Shown: positions 1-8,270 of the stretch, piece after piece | Layout of the letters: each line of letters opens with the position of its first letter | Numbering within the stretch: position 1 is the first letter of the stretch | Assembly: GCA_018993155.1 (NCBI GenBank) | Contig: JAGKSX010000092.1 | Coordinates: forward strand, 1 to 33,442 | Reading direction: 5' to 3' | DNA length: 33,442 nucleotides | DNA from: Hydrogenophaga sp. | Lineage (GTDB): Bacteria > Pseudomonadota > Gammaproteobacteria > Burkholderiales > Burkholderiaceae_C | The notes under the pieces: generated by a model | The model's input: the letters and a program-made list of their open reading frames with translations, nothing else | The model's database searches: none | What the model was told of the DNA's origin: nothing | Program-made: the position numbers and the translations under genes

Positions 1-33
1 GGGGCGGGGGGGTGGGGGGGGGGGGGGGGGGGG
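1..33. other. Near-homopolymeric G tract at window end, probable artefact
   Basis: Of the first 33 bases, 31 are G (exceptions at 5 and 13). Read in the lpiA frame it would encode a glycine run in the middle of a membrane protein, which the family does not have. Poly-G at a contig end is typical of two-colour Illumina reads running past the template. I treat base 34 as the first trustworthy base. Confidence 0.75.
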
Positions 34-1659
34 AGGCGCGGCGCGGCCACGCGGGTGGTGAAGGCGGCGGCGAGCCTCTCGCCCCTGTTGTTGTCGGCCT
101 TCACCTGGGTGGTGGGCGTGGTGTTGCTGGTCTCGGGCGTGACGCCGGCCACCGAGGACGCGACCGAGCTGCTCTCGCGCCACATGCCGTTGCCCGTGGT
201 GGAGGCGGCGCACTTCCTGGGCAGCATCGCGGGGCTGGCGCTGCTGTTCGTGGCGCGCGGCATGTTCCTGCGGCTGGACGCGTCGTGGTGGGCCGGCTTG
301 GGCCTGGCGCTGGTCAGCCTCGTGCTGTGCCTGCCCAAAGGCATTGCGGTGTCGGAAGCGGTGCTGCTGCTGGTGCTGGCAGGCGCGCTGGCGCTCTCGC
401 GCAAGCAGTTCAACCGGCGCGCGGCGCTGTTCTCGCAGGCCTTCACCTGGGGTTGGCTGGCCGCGGTGGCGGCGGTGGTGATGGCGGTCACGGCGCTGCT
501 GTTCTTCGTGTACCGCGATGTGGACTATGTGAACCAGGTCTGGTGGCAGTTCGAGTTCGACGGCTACGCGCCGCGTTCGCTGCGCGCGCTGGTGGCGGTG
601 TGCCTGCTCACGCTGGCGGTGGCGCTGAGCCAGTTGTTGCGCCGGCCGCAGGCGGTGCTGGTCAAGCCCGACAGCGGTGCGCTGGAGCAGGCGGCGCGCA
701 TCGTGCGGGCCCAGCCCTCGGCGGGGGCGGGGCTGGTGATGATGGGAGACAAGAGCCTGATGGTGTCGGACACGCAGCGGGCGTTCATCATGTTCGGTCG
801 ACGGGGCCGTTCGTGGGTGGCGCTGTACGACCCGGTGGGGCCGGTGAACGAGTGGGCCGAGCTGGTGTGGCGCTTCGTGGAACAGGCGCGCGAGTCGGGC
901 GGGCGCGCGGCGTTCTACCAGGTGCGGCCCGAGGGGCTGCCGGTGTACCTCGACGCGGGCCTGCGCGTGCACAAGCTCGGCGAATGCGCGCTGGTGGACC
1001 TGCCCACGTTCACGCTGCAGGGCAAGGCGCGTGCGAACCTGCGCCACGGCGTGGCACGCGCGCAGCGCGATGGCCTGAGTTTCGAGGTGTTGATGCCGGA
1101 GCAGGCCGTGGAGGTCTTCAGCCAGCTCCAGCTGATCTCGGATGCGTGGCTGAGCGAGCACCACACGGCGGAGAAGGCGTTCTCGCTGGGCGCGTTCCGG
1201 CGCGACTACGTGCTGCGACAGCCGGTGGCGGTGGTGCGGCAGGGCGAGCGCATCGTGGCCTTCGCCACGCTGTTGCGCACCGACCAGAAACTGGAGGCGA
1301 GCGTGGACCTGATGCGCCAAATGCCCGACGCGCCGCGCAGCGCGATGGATTTTCTGTTCGCGCAGACCATCCTGCACTTCCAGGCGCAGGGTTACCAGCG
1401 CTTCAACCTGGGCATGGTCCCGCTCTCGGGCATGGCGCAGCACCCGCTGGCGCCCAACTGGCACCGCCTGGGCCGGCTGCTGTTCAACCACGGCGAAAAC
1501 TTCTACAACTTCCAGGGCCTGCGCGCGTTCAAGGAAAAATTCGACCCGGTCTGGGAGCCGCGCTACCTGGCCTCGCCGGGCGGCTTCGCGCCGTTTTTCA
1601 TCCTGGCCGACGTGGCCGCGCTGATCGCGGGTGGCCTGCGCAAGGTGATCTCCAAATGA
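1..1659 (+). CDS. lpiA: Lysyl/aminoacyl-phosphatidylglycerol synthase (LpiA/MprF family), 5'-truncated by window edge
   Basis: This is the C-terminal part of a membrane enzyme that transfers an amino acid (usually lysine) from aminoacyl-tRNA to phosphatidylglycerol, lowering the negative charge of the membrane. The visible protein begins with several hydrophobic membrane segments (roughly the first 200 residues). A soluble DUF2156/GNAT-like catalytic domain follows, with blocks such as LVMMGDKSLMVSD, ARANLRHGVARAQRDG, NLGMVPLSGM and FKEKFDPVWEPRYLA. Family members are about 850 residues, so some 300 N-terminal residues lie outside the window. The frame is open to base 1. An internal GTG at 55 is not a credible start, because residues before it (from about base 34) still look like protein, while bases 1-33 are a poly-G artefact. 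Its TGA overlaps the acvB ATG. Whether it adds lysine or alanine cannot be told from the sequence; the acvB partner favours lysine. Confidence 0.9.
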   Translation, partial: GAGGWGGGGGGRRGAATRVVKAAASLSPLLLSAFTWVVGVVLLVSGVTPATEDATELLSRHMPLPVVEAAHFLGSIAGLALLFVARGMFLRLDASWWAGLGLALVSLVLCLPKGIAVSEAVLLLVLAGALALSRKQFNRRAALFSQAFTWGWLAAVAAVVMAVTALLFFVYRDVDYVNQVWWQFEFDGYAPRSLRALVAVCLLTLAVALSQLLRRPQAVLVKPDSGALEQAARIVRAQPSAGAGLVMMGDKSLMVSDTQRAFIMFGRRGRSWVALYDPVGPVNEWAELVWRFVEQARESGGRAAFYQVRPEGLPVYLDAGLRVHKLGECALVDLPTFTLQGKARANLRHGVARAQRDGLSFEVLMPEQAVEVFSQLQLISDAWLSEHHTAEKAFSLGAFRRDYVLRQPVAVVRQGERIVAFATLLRTDQKLEASVDLMRQMPDAPRSAMDFLFAQTILHFQAQGYQRFNLGMVPLSGMAQHPLAPNWHRLGRLLFNHGENFYNFQGLRAFKEKFDPVWEPRYLASPGGFAPFFILADVAALIAGGLRKVISK

Positions 1660-3047
1660 AGATGAAGACCTCGATCATCACGGCCTGTCTGCTGGCGGTG
1701 CTCGCGTCACCGGCGACGGCGCGCGCGCAGGCCTCGACGCCTGTGGCCCCGGTCGAAACGCTTTCGCACGGCAACTTCAAGAACCTGTCGCTGTACCGGC
1801 CACCGGGCGAGGCCAAGTCCTTCGTGCTGTTCCTCTCGGGCGAGGGCGGCTGGACGCCCGCGCTGGCCGCCCAGGCGCAGGCCCTGGCGGGGCAGGGCGC
1901 GCTGGTGGCCGGCATCCACACGCCGCGCCTGCTGGCCGCACTGACCAAGGACGGCGGTGACTGCCTGCTGCCCGATGGCGATCTGGAAAACCTCTCGCAC
2001 TTTTTGCAGGGCTATGCGCGCCTGCCGGCCTACTTTCCTCCGCTGCTGGTGGGCGAAGGGCAGGGCGGCACGCTGGCCTACGCGATGCTCGCGCAGGCAC
2101 CTGTGGATACCTTTGGTGGCGCGATCTCGATGGCCTTCTGCCCCGCGCTGGCGGTGCGGCGGCCGCTGTGCAAGGGCGAGGGTGTTCACTTCTCACGCCG
2201 TGCCGATCGGACCGCCCTCACGCTGTTGCCGTCGCCGCAGTTGCGCGCGCCCTGGACCGTGCTGCAGGGCGGCGCGAACACTGCCTGTGCCACCGCCGAC
2301 GTGCAGGCCTTCGTGGGGCAGGTGCACGGCGCCGAGCTGGTGGGCGTGGCGGGTGCCGACACCACGCCGGCGCTGCTCGACGCGCAGCGCAAGCTCAGCC
2401 GGTTGCCCGCTGCGGTGGCGCTCGCGCCCGACACCGGCGTGGCCGACCTTCCTTTGGTGCCCGTGCCCTCCAGCGGCACCTCGGACACCTTCGCCGTGCT
2501 GCTCTCGGGCGACGGCGGCTGGGCGGGCATCGACAAGGAGCTGGCCGCGAAGTTCGCGGCGGCGGGCGTGCCGGTGGTGGGGCTGGACTCGCTGCGCTAC
2601 TTCTGGTCGGCGCGCACGCCCGAGGGTCTGGCCAAAGACCTGGACCGCGTGCTGCGCAGTTTCGCCGTGCAATGGAAGAAGAGCCGGGCGCTGCTGGTCG
2701 GCTATTCGCAGGGCGCGGACGTGCTGCCCTTCGCGGTGCCGCGCCTGCCCCCGAGCTCGCGTGGGCTGGTGGCGCACACGGTGCTGATCGGGCCAGGCGA
2801 GAAAGCGTCGTTCGAGTTCCGCCTGAGCAACTGGGTCAAGCGCGACAGCGGCGGCCTGCCGCTCAAGCCCGAGCTGCAGAAGCTCACCGCCGGCGACACC
2901 CTGTGCGTCTTCGGCACCAACGACCGCGACACGGTCTGCCCGCGCGTGCCCACGACACAGGTGACGCCGGTGCCGCTGCCGGGCGACCACCATTTCAACG
3001 GTGAGTACCAGAAGCTGGCCGACGAGATCCTTCGGCGCACGCGCTGA
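1656..3047 (+). CDS. acvB: AcvB/VirJ-family lysyl-phosphatidylglycerol hydrolase, periplasmic
   Basis: 463-aa exported protein of the AcvB/VirJ family. In Agrobacterium, AcvB hydrolyses lysyl-phosphatidylglycerol in the periplasm, opposing LpiA. A signal peptide (about residues 1-26, ending in ATARAQA) precedes two tandem VirJ-like alpha/beta-hydrolase domains. Both begin with a similar strand and loop (VLFLSGEGGW, then AVLLSGDGGW). The second has a clear nucleophile elbow, GYSQG, with Ser at about residue 351. The matching site in the first domain reads GEGQG, with Gly at about 135 in place of Ser, so only the C-terminal domain should be catalytic. A late NDRDTVCP and GDHHFNG supply the likely Asp and His. 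The ATG overlaps the lpiA stop (ATGA), which indicates translational coupling. The same frame stays open far upstream inside lpiA, but the signal peptide and the overlap fix the start at 1656. A terminator follows at 3141. Confidence 0.9.
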   Translation: MKMKTSIITACLLAVLASPATARAQASTPVAPVETLSHGNFKNLSLYRPPGEAKSFVLFLSGEGGWTPALAAQAQALAGQGALVAGIHTPRLLAALTKDGGDCLLPDGDLENLSHFLQGYARLPAYFPPLLVGEGQGGTLAYAMLAQAPVDTFGGAISMAFCPALAVRRPLCKGEGVHFSRRADRTALTLLPSPQLRAPWTVLQGGANTACATADVQAFVGQVHGAELVGVAGADTTPALLDAQRKLSRLPAAVALAPDTGVADLPLVPVPSSGTSDTFAVLLSGDGGWAGIDKELAAKFAAAGVPVVGLDSLRYFWSARTPEGLAKDLDRVLRSFAVQWKKSRALLVGYSQGADVLPFAVPRLPPSSRGLVAHTVLIGPGEKASFEFRLSNWVKRDSGGLPLKPELQKLTAGDTLCVFGTNDRDTVCPRVPTTQVTPVPLPGDHHFNGEYQKLADEILRRTR

Positions 3048-3140
3048 CTGCCGGGCGCTCGCGGTTCGCGTGGCTAGGCGAACCGTTTCGATCATGCACG
3101 CACTTCGACGGGTTGGATCGCGTGCAGCGCGTCCATCGCG

Positions 3141-3162
3141 ACGCGCGTGTGCGCGTTTTTTT
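3141..3162 (+). terminator. Rho-independent terminator after lpiA-acvB
   Basis: ACGCGC-GTGT-GCGCGT hairpin (six-base arms, tetraloop) running into a run of seven T (3156-3162), 94 bases after the acvB stop. It ends the lpiA-acvB unit and argues that the next gene has its own promoter and starts downstream of it. Confidence 0.65.
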
Positions 3163-3228
3163 GTGACCCTTCAGAAAGTGTGTGCCTTCTTGAACTCGAT
3201 CTCTCTCCAGAGCTTGCGCATCGAATCC

Positions 3229-4218
3229 ATGTCTCTGGAATTTTTATCCTCCAATCACTCAGGCAATGCTGTGCGAGACCTTGCCGTGCGGCTGGGACTG
3301 CTCCCCCCCAGCTACCCCATGGGGAGTCAGCTCGGCACGGTGCTGGGGCATGTGGAGCACGAACTGGAACGGCGCGAGTTCGCGGCGCGGTGGCAGTTTG
3401 CAACCAGTGTGCAACCCGTGGCGAGGCAACGGTTCAACGCAGCGGACCGGCAAGTGCTGCAGGATTGGTGGGACACCACGCGGCTGGGCTTCACGCCCAT
3501 GATGAGCGAGGCGACATTCACGGTGGACGACCACACCGATCTCCAGACCCGTCTGCAGCAGGTCGACGATTTCGATGAGAACGCGGTGGCTGTGCAGATG
3601 GATGACCTGCGGCGTGCGCGCGGCCGGATCGTTGCTTCGCTGGATGATTTGAAGAAGAACGAGAAGAAGCAGGTGCTTTGGCAATGGCTCGATGGCGTTT
3701 GCGCATCGGGCCTGCCAGCACACGAGCAAGCCCGGTTGATCGGAGAGTTCGCACCCCACGTGCGTGGCCTGGAGCCCACCGAGGTCGTGGAGTCGGTCTG
3801 GAACCACTGTCTCGGTGGGTTGACTGCAATCGCCCAAAGGCTGCCTCGCGATCAGGCGCTGAACGAGCAGTTGTTGCAGATCGTCGAAACCTTCCCTGTG
3901 CTCCAGAAGGTGCGCTACCCCAACAACCCCTTGGTCCTTCTTGCCGAGTGCCGCGAGCAGATGGGGCAGGCAGGGTACCCGGAGGTTGTGTCGGCTTTGT
4001 ATCTCACTGCGGCACGGCAAGTCGCCGCGAGCCTGCATCAGGACGCGGAGCAAAGCCATCCTGCATTCAGCAATCTGCTTCGGCAGATTGAGCAGGGCGT
4101 CAGCGCCGGAGATGGGATTCCTCTGCAGCAGATGAGGGCGGTGCTTGACCCGGCGATTGCGCGCAGTGGCCACTCGGTGCGCACAGCGTGGGAGGCGTTT
4201 CTCGACGTGTACCGCTAA
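3229..4218 (+). CDS. Hypothetical protein, helical, unknown function
   Basis: I do not recognise this 329-aa protein. It has no signal peptide, membrane segment or clear catalytic motif. It is rich in Gln, Glu, Arg and Leu and looks mostly alpha-helical, with possible coiled coil around DLRRARGRIVASLDDLKKNEKK. The start is uncertain. The ATG at 3229 gives a natural N-terminus but has only a weak Shine-Dalgarno; a TTG at 3190 is the main alternative. Frame continues upstream to 3001, but that stretch overlaps acvB and the terminator at 3141-3162, so earlier starts are unlikely. Base composition is visibly less GC-rich than in the flanking genes, with more A/T at third codon positions, which hints at an accessory or transferred gene. 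It converges with the FMN reductase gene 10 bases away. Protein-coding status is likely from the long frame; function is open. Confidence 0.7.
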   Translation: MSLEFLSSNHSGNAVRDLAVRLGLLPPSYPMGSQLGTVLGHVEHELERREFAARWQFATSVQPVARQRFNAADRQVLQDWWDTTRLGFTPMMSEATFTVDDHTDLQTRLQQVDDFDENAVAVQMDDLRRARGRIVASLDDLKKNEKKQVLWQWLDGVCASGLPAHEQARLIGEFAPHVRGLEPTEVVESVWNHCLGGLTAIAQRLPRDQALNEQLLQIVETFPVLQKVRYPNNPLVLLAECREQMGQAGYPEVVSALYLTAARQVAASLHQDAEQSHPAFSNLLRQIEQGVSAGDGIPLQQMRAVLDPAIARSGHSVRTAWEAFLDVYR

Positions 4219-4228
4219 GGCCGACGTA

Positions 4229-4816
4229 TCAAGGGGCCAAACGCTGCGCCGCCCACAGTGCCTGATCGACGACACCCTTGACACCCTGGCGCGCTGGTTC
4301 GGCCAGCTGCCCGCTGGCGTCGAAGGCCTCGCCCGCACGCGCCAGCGCGAACTGGCGCGGGGTCAGCCAGCACTGCAAATTCAATAGCAGTGGAGATAGG
4401 TGGGATAGGCTTCTCACGCCACCCAGGCCGCCGGGTGAGGCGCTCAGCAGGCCCACCACCTTGCCCGCGAAGGGCTTGAGGCCGTCGCCCCAAGCCGGGT
4501 CGCCCTTGACGGGGCTGGAGACCCAGTCGATGGTGTTCTTGAGCAGGCCGGTGTAGCTGCCGTTGTACTCGGGTGAGCAGATTACCCACGCCGGGTGGGC
4601 GTAAAAGATCTCCTTGAGGCGGACCGCGGCGGCCGGCGTGCCGCGCGCCTCCAGGTCGGCGTTGTACATCGGCAGGTCGAAGTCGGCCAGTTCGAGGTGG
4701 GTCACCGGGGCACCAGCGGCGCGCGCGAGGTCGGCGGCGACCTGGGCCAGGCGGCGGTTGTGGGACTGGGCGCGGGTGCTGCCCGCGAAGACGAGAAGGG
4801 GTGGAAGGGTGCTCAT
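4229..4816 (-). CDS. NAD(P)H-dependent FMN reductase (flavodoxin-like)
   Basis: 195-aa flavodoxin-fold oxidoreductase of the FMN_red family (SsuE/ChrR/azoreductase relatives). These use NAD(P)H to reduce FMN, quinones, azo dyes or metal ions in the cytoplasm. The phosphate-binding loop near the N-terminus reads [15 protein letters not shown]. The family's flavin-binding signature [18 protein letters not shown] lies near residue 85. Length is normal for the family. The start at 4816 places the FAGSTR strand immediately after the first residues, as in homologues; the Shine-Dalgarno is weak. It is transcribed divergently from mnmG across a 137-base gap. The physiological substrate cannot be assigned: no sulfonate or chromate genes are adjacent. 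Confidence 0.88.
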   Translation of the reverse strand: MSTLPPLLVFAGSTRAQSHNRRLAQVAADLARAAGAPVTHLELADFDLPMYNADLEARGTPAAAVRLKEIFYAHPAWVICSPEYNGSYTGLLKNTIDWVSSPVKGDPAWGDGLKPFAGKVVGLLSASPGGLGGVRSLSHLSPLLLNLQCWLTPRQFALARAGEAFDASGQLAEPARQGVKGVVDQALWAAQRLAP

Positions 4817-4898
4817 GGCCGGGATTCTGGCACCGCCGCCACGCAGCATTCCTGCGTTCCGTGAGAGGCTGCAGGGGGCAGGAAATCCCCAACGGTGG

Positions 4899-4904
4899 GA
4901 CAAT
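4899..4904 (+). promoter_or_regulatory. Candidate -10 element of mnmG promoter
   Basis: GACAAT within GGGACAATCGC, 49 bases before the mnmG start. The same GGGACAATCGC string occurs before the cobalamin adenosyltransferase gene at 18718-18728. No good -35 is visible at 16-18 bases, so support comes from position and recurrence only. Confidence 0.3.
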
Positions 4905-4953
4905 CGCAGGTTGCCCGGGCGCGCCGGGCCTGCATTTCCCCGGAAGAAGCACC

Positions 4954-6921
4954 ATGTTGTACCCACAGGAATTCGATGTCATCGTCGTTGGCGGCGGGCA
5001 CGCCGGCACCGAGGCCGCGCTGGCCGCCGCGCGCATGGGCTGTGCCACGCTGCTGCTCACGCACAACATCGAGACCTTGGGCCAGATGAGCTGCAATCCG
5101 TCGATCGGTGGCATCGGCAAGGGCCATCTGGTGAAAGAGGTGGATGCGCTGGGCGGCGCGATGGCGTTGGCCACGGACGAGGGCGGGATCCAGTTCCGCA
5201 TTCTCAACAGCTCCAAGGGCCCGGCGGTGCGCGCCACGCGTGCCCAGGCCGACCGCGTGCTCTACAAGGCCGCGATCCGCCGCACGCTGGAGAACCAGCC
5301 CAACCTCTGGCTGTTCCAGCAGGCGGTGGACGACCTGATGGTCGAAGGGGACCGTGTGACGGGGGCCGTGACGCAAGTGGGCATCCGCTTCCGGGGCCGC
5401 ACGGTGGTGCTGACGGCCGGCACCTTCCTGGACGGCAAGATCCATGTGGGCCTGAACAACTACGCGGCCGGCCGCGCGGGCGACCCGCCGGCGGTGTCGC
5501 TCTCGGCCCGTCTGAAAGAGCTGCAGCTGCCGCAAGGCCGCTTGAAGACCGGCACGCCGCCGCGCCTGGACGGGCGCAGCATCGACTATTCCAAATGCAC
5601 CGAGCAGCCCGGTGACGGCGTGCCTGGCGGCATGAATCCGGACCGCCCGGTGCCGGTGTTCAGCTTCATGGGCAGCACGGCCATGCACCCGCAGCAGGTG
5701 CCCTGCTGGATCACGCACACCAACGAGCGCACGCACGACATCATCCGCTCCGGCTTCGACCGCAGCCCCATGTTCACCGGCAAGATCGAGGGCGTGGGCC
5801 CGCGTTACTGCCCGAGCGTGGAAGACAAGATCAACCGCTTCGCGGACAAGGACAGCCACCAGATCTTCCTGGAGCCCGAGGGCCTGACCACGCACGAGGT
5901 CTACCCCAACGGCATCTCGACCAGCCTGCCGTTCGACATCCAGTACGCGCTGGTGCGCAGCATGCCGGGACTGGAAAACGCGCACATCCTGCGCCCGGGC
6001 TACGCCATCGAGTACGACTACTTCGACCCGCGCTCGCTCAAGAACAGCTTCGAGACCAGGCAGATCCAGGGCCTGTTCTTTGCCGGCCAGATCAACGGCA
6101 CCACGGGCTACGAAGAGGCGGCGGCACAGGGCCTGTTCGCCGGGCTGAATGCCGCGCTGCAATGCCGGGGCGAAGCAGCCTGGCTGCCGCGCCGCGACGA
6201 AGCCTACCTGGGCGTGCTGGTGGACGACCTCGTTACCCAGGGCGTGACCGAGCCCTACCGCATGTTCACCAGCCGCGCCGAGTTCCGCCTGCAGCTGCGC
6301 GAGGACAACGCCGACATGCGCCTGACCGAGGCCGGCCGCCGCCTGGGCTTGGTGGGCGACGCGCAATGGGACGCCTTCTGCCGCAAGCGCGACGCGGTTT
6401 CACGTGAAACAGAGCGGCTGAAGGCGACCTGGGTGAATCCGCGCAACCTGCCGGCGGAAGAGAGCGAGCGGGTGCTGGGCAAGGCGATCGAGCACGAGCA
6501 CAACCTGTTCGACCTGCTGCGCCGACCCGGGGTGGCCTATGCCGACCTCGTGGGCATGGACGGCGGCAAGCTCGCGGGCCCCGAGGTTTCACGTGAAACA
6601 CTGGCTGAACTGCTCGAACCGGTGGTGGAGCAACTGGAGATCGCGGCCAAGTACTCGGGTTACATCGACCGCCAGAAGAACGAGGTGGAGCGTGCTGCCC
6701 ACTACGAGGGCCTGAAGTTGCCGGCCGACCTCGACTACCTGCAGGTGACGGCGCTGTCGTTCGAGGCACGGCAGAAGCTGGCCAAGCACCGGCCCGAGAC
6801 CCTGGGCCAGGCGTCCCGCATTTCGGGCATCACACCGGCGAGCATCTCCCTGTTGTTGATCCACCTGAAGAAGGGTGGCTTCAAGGGCTTTGCCACCCTG
6901 CCTGCCGACGCCGCCGCATGA
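4954..6921 (+). CDS. mnmG: tRNA uridine-5-carboxymethylaminomethyl modification enzyme MnmG (GidA)
   Basis: 655-aa FAD enzyme that, with MnmE, installs the cmnm5 group on U34 of certain tRNAs. The N-terminal FAD-binding motif is [17 protein letters not shown]. The family signatures [13 protein letters not shown] and [13 protein letters not shown] follow, with [12 protein letters not shown] in the middle and the C-terminal helical domain ending in [17 protein letters not shown]. The ATG at 4954 has a good Shine-Dalgarno (GGAAGAAG) and matches the family N-terminus; frame open further upstream is ignored. Length is slightly above the E. coli protein (629). Its stop overlaps the rsmG ATG. Two parS sites lie inside the gene, each encoding VSRET in the same frame, at positions where I do not expect family conservation. 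Confidence 0.97.
   Translation: MLYPQEFDVIVVGGGHAGTEAALAAARMGCATLLLTHNIETLGQMSCNPSIGGIGKGHLVKEVDALGGAMALATDEGGIQFRILNSSKGPAVRATRAQADRVLYKAAIRRTLENQPNLWLFQQAVDDLMVEGDRVTGAVTQVGIRFRGRTVVLTAGTFLDGKIHVGLNNYAAGRAGDPPAVSLSARLKELQLPQGRLKTGTPPRLDGRSIDYSKCTEQPGDGVPGGMNPDRPVPVFSFMGSTAMHPQQVPCWITHTNERTHDIIRSGFDRSPMFTGKIEGVGPRYCPSVEDKINRFADKDSHQIFLEPEGLTTHEVYPNGISTSLPFDIQYALVRSMPGLENAHILRPGYAIEYDYFDPRSLKNSFETRQIQGLFFAGQINGTTGYEEAAAQGLFAGLNAALQCRGEAAWLPRRDEAYLGVLVDDLVTQGVTEPYRMFTSRAEFRLQLREDNADMRLTEAGRRLGLVGDAQWDAFCRKRDAVSRETERLKATWVNPRNLPAEESERVLGKAIEHEHNLFDLLRRPGVAYADLVGMDGGKLAGPEVSRETLAELLEPVVEQLEIAAKYSGYIDRQKNEVERAAHYEGLKLPADLDYLQVTALSFEARQKLAKHRPETLGQASRISGITPASISLLLIHLKKGGFKGFATLPADAAA
6396..6411. 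promoter_or_regulatory. parS: parS site 1 (inside mnmG)
   Basis: GTTTCACGTGAAAC, a perfect 14-base palindrome at 6397-6410, identical to the core of the widely conserved chromosomal parS to which ParB binds; 15 of 16 bases match TGTTTCACGTGAAACA. It is read through as VSRET in MnmG. Confidence 0.92.
6585..6600. promoter_or_regulatory. parS: parS site 2 (inside mnmG)
   Basis: Second perfect GTTTCACGTGAAAC (6586-6599), 189 bases after site 1 and in the same codon frame, again encoding VSRET. 15 of 16 bases match the extended consensus. Confidence 0.92.
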
Positions 6922-7583
6922 GCGATCTGCGCGCCACCCTGCAGGCCGGGCTGCAGTCGCTCCAGCTCGGCCTCGATGCCCGTCAGGTCGATCTGCTGCT
7001 GGACTACCTGGGCCTGCTCCAGAAATGGAACAAGGTCTACAACCTCACGGCCGTGCGCGACCCGGCCGAGATGATGACGCACCACCTGCTCGACAGCCTG
7101 GCCGCCATCGGCCCGTTGCTGCGGCAGACGCAGGGCAGGGCGTTGCAGCTGCTGGACGTGGGTTCGGGCGGTGGGCTGCCCGGCGTGGTGATCGCCATCG
7201 CCTGTCCGCAGATCCAGGTGACCTGTGTGGACACGGTGGCCAAGAAGGCGGCCTTCATCCAGCAGGCGGCGGCCACGCTCAAGCTGTCCAACCTGCGTGG
7301 CCTGCATGCGCGGGTGGAAAGCCTGAACGCGCTCTCGGGGCAAGGCTACGAGGTCGTGTGCTCGCGGGCGTTTGCCTCTCTGGTGGACTTCACGAACTGG
7401 TCGCGCAGCGCCCTGGTCGAGGGTGGCGTCTGGATGGCCATGAAGGGCAAGCACCCGGCGGATGAACTAGGTGCCTTGAAGGCCGTGGTGGACGTGTTTC
7501 ACGTGGAACAACTCCAGGTGCCGGGCCTCGATGCCGAGCGCTGCATCGTCTGGATGCGCCCAACCCCCGGCGCTGTTGCCTGA
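6918..7583 (+). CDS. rsmG: 16S rRNA (guanine527-N7)-methyltransferase RsmG (GidB)
   Basis: 221-aa SAM-dependent methyltransferase that methylates N7 of G527 in 16S rRNA; loss confers low-level streptomycin resistance in other bacteria. Visible motifs are the N-terminal [19 protein letters not shown], the SAM-binding [16 protein letters not shown], then [16 protein letters not shown] and the [10 protein letters not shown] strand. The start overlaps the mnmG stop (ATGA), the classical gidA-gidB arrangement. An imperfect parS lies near its 3' end (encoding VFHVEQ). Length is typical. Confidence 0.96.
   Translation: MSDLRATLQAGLQSLQLGLDARQVDLLLDYLGLLQKWNKVYNLTAVRDPAEMMTHHLLDSLAAIGPLLRQTQGRALQLLDVGSGGGLPGVVIAIACPQIQVTCVDTVAKKAAFIQQAAATLKLSNLRGLHARVESLNALSGQGYEVVCSRAFASLVDFTNWSRSALVEGGVWMAMKGKHPADELGALKAVVDVFHVEQLQVPGLDAERCIVWMRPTPGAVA
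7495..7510. promoter_or_regulatory. parS: parS site 3, one mismatch (inside rsmG)
   Basis: TGTTTCACGTGGAACA, one mismatch from the 16-base parS consensus. It lies in the coding sequence of rsmG, 895 bases beyond site 2. Weaker than the others, but it sits in the same cluster. Confidence 0.7.
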
Positions 7584-7644
7584 ACATCACAGCCGGCGGG
7601 TGGCGGGCGCTTAAACTCGACCCTCCACTTCTCGGGGTTCCTCC

Positions 7645-8259
7645 ATGTTCGGCATCGCAGATTACGGCGCTTTCGTGGCCGCCATCGTCCTCTTTTTGCT
7701 CATTCCCGGACCCGGGAACCTGGCGCTCATCACCTCCACCGGCAAGGGTGGCGTGAGCGGCGGGCTGGCCGCCACCTTCGGTGTGATCGCCGGTGACCAG
7801 GTGCTGATGTGGCTGGCCGTGGCCGGTGTGGCCGCCTTGCTGGCCGCCTACCCGGCGGCTTTCAGTGCGGTGCAGTGGCTGGGCGCGGCCTACCTGGCTT
7901 GGCTGGGCTGGAAGATGCTGACCGCCAAACCCGGCGACGCCCCGGTGCTCAACATCCGCCCGCGCCAGTACTTCCAGCAGGCGGCCGTCATCACCCTGCT
8001 CAACCCCAAGGCCATCGTGTTCTACATGGCTTTCTTCCCGCTGTTCGTGGACCCGGCCCGCCACCAGGGCCTGATCACCTTCGGTGCCATGGCCGTCACC
8101 GTGGCCGTTCTCACCTTCCTCTATGGTCTGGTGGCCGTGCTGCTCACCCACTTCCTGGCCGCGCGGCTGCGCGCCAACCCGGTCATCGGCCGCACGCTGG
8201 AGAAGCTGGCGGGGGTCTTCCTCATCGGCTTCGGCATCAAGCTGGCCCTCTCCAAATAA
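7645..8259 (+). CDS. LysE/RhtB-family amino-acid exporter
   Basis: 204-aa inner-membrane protein of the LysE/RhtB efflux family, which exports amino acids and related metabolites. About six hydrophobic segments are visible. The family signature near the N-terminus reads LLIPGPGNLALITSTGKGG, and LLNPKAIVFYMAFFPLFVD lies in the middle. Length is normal. A TTAAACT sequence at 7611-7617 could be the -10 of its own promoter. It sits between rsmG and parA, an insertion I regard as common in Comamonadaceae. The substrate cannot be read from the sequence. Confidence 0.9.
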   Translation: MFGIADYGAFVAAIVLFLLIPGPGNLALITSTGKGGVSGGLAATFGVIAGDQVLMWLAVAGVAALLAAYPAAFSAVQWLGAAYLAWLGWKMLTAKPGDAPVLNIRPRQYFQQAAVITLLNPKAIVFYMAFFPLFVDPARHQGLITFGAMAVTVAVLTFLYGLVAVLLTHFLAARLRANPVIGRTLEKLAGVFLIGFGIKLALSK

Positions 8260-8270
8260 GAAGCAGCATC

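Noticed and set aside
12-1655. Long open frame running through lpiA and joined in frame to acvB, as if a 1,011-aa fusion
   Set aside because: The upstream part is glycine/alanine/arginine-rich out-of-frame translation of lpiA. The signal peptide and ATGA overlap put the acvB start at 1656.
3001-3228. Upstream starts of the 329-aa gene
   Set aside because: They overlap acvB and the terminator, and the added residues are arginine-rich and look non-coding.
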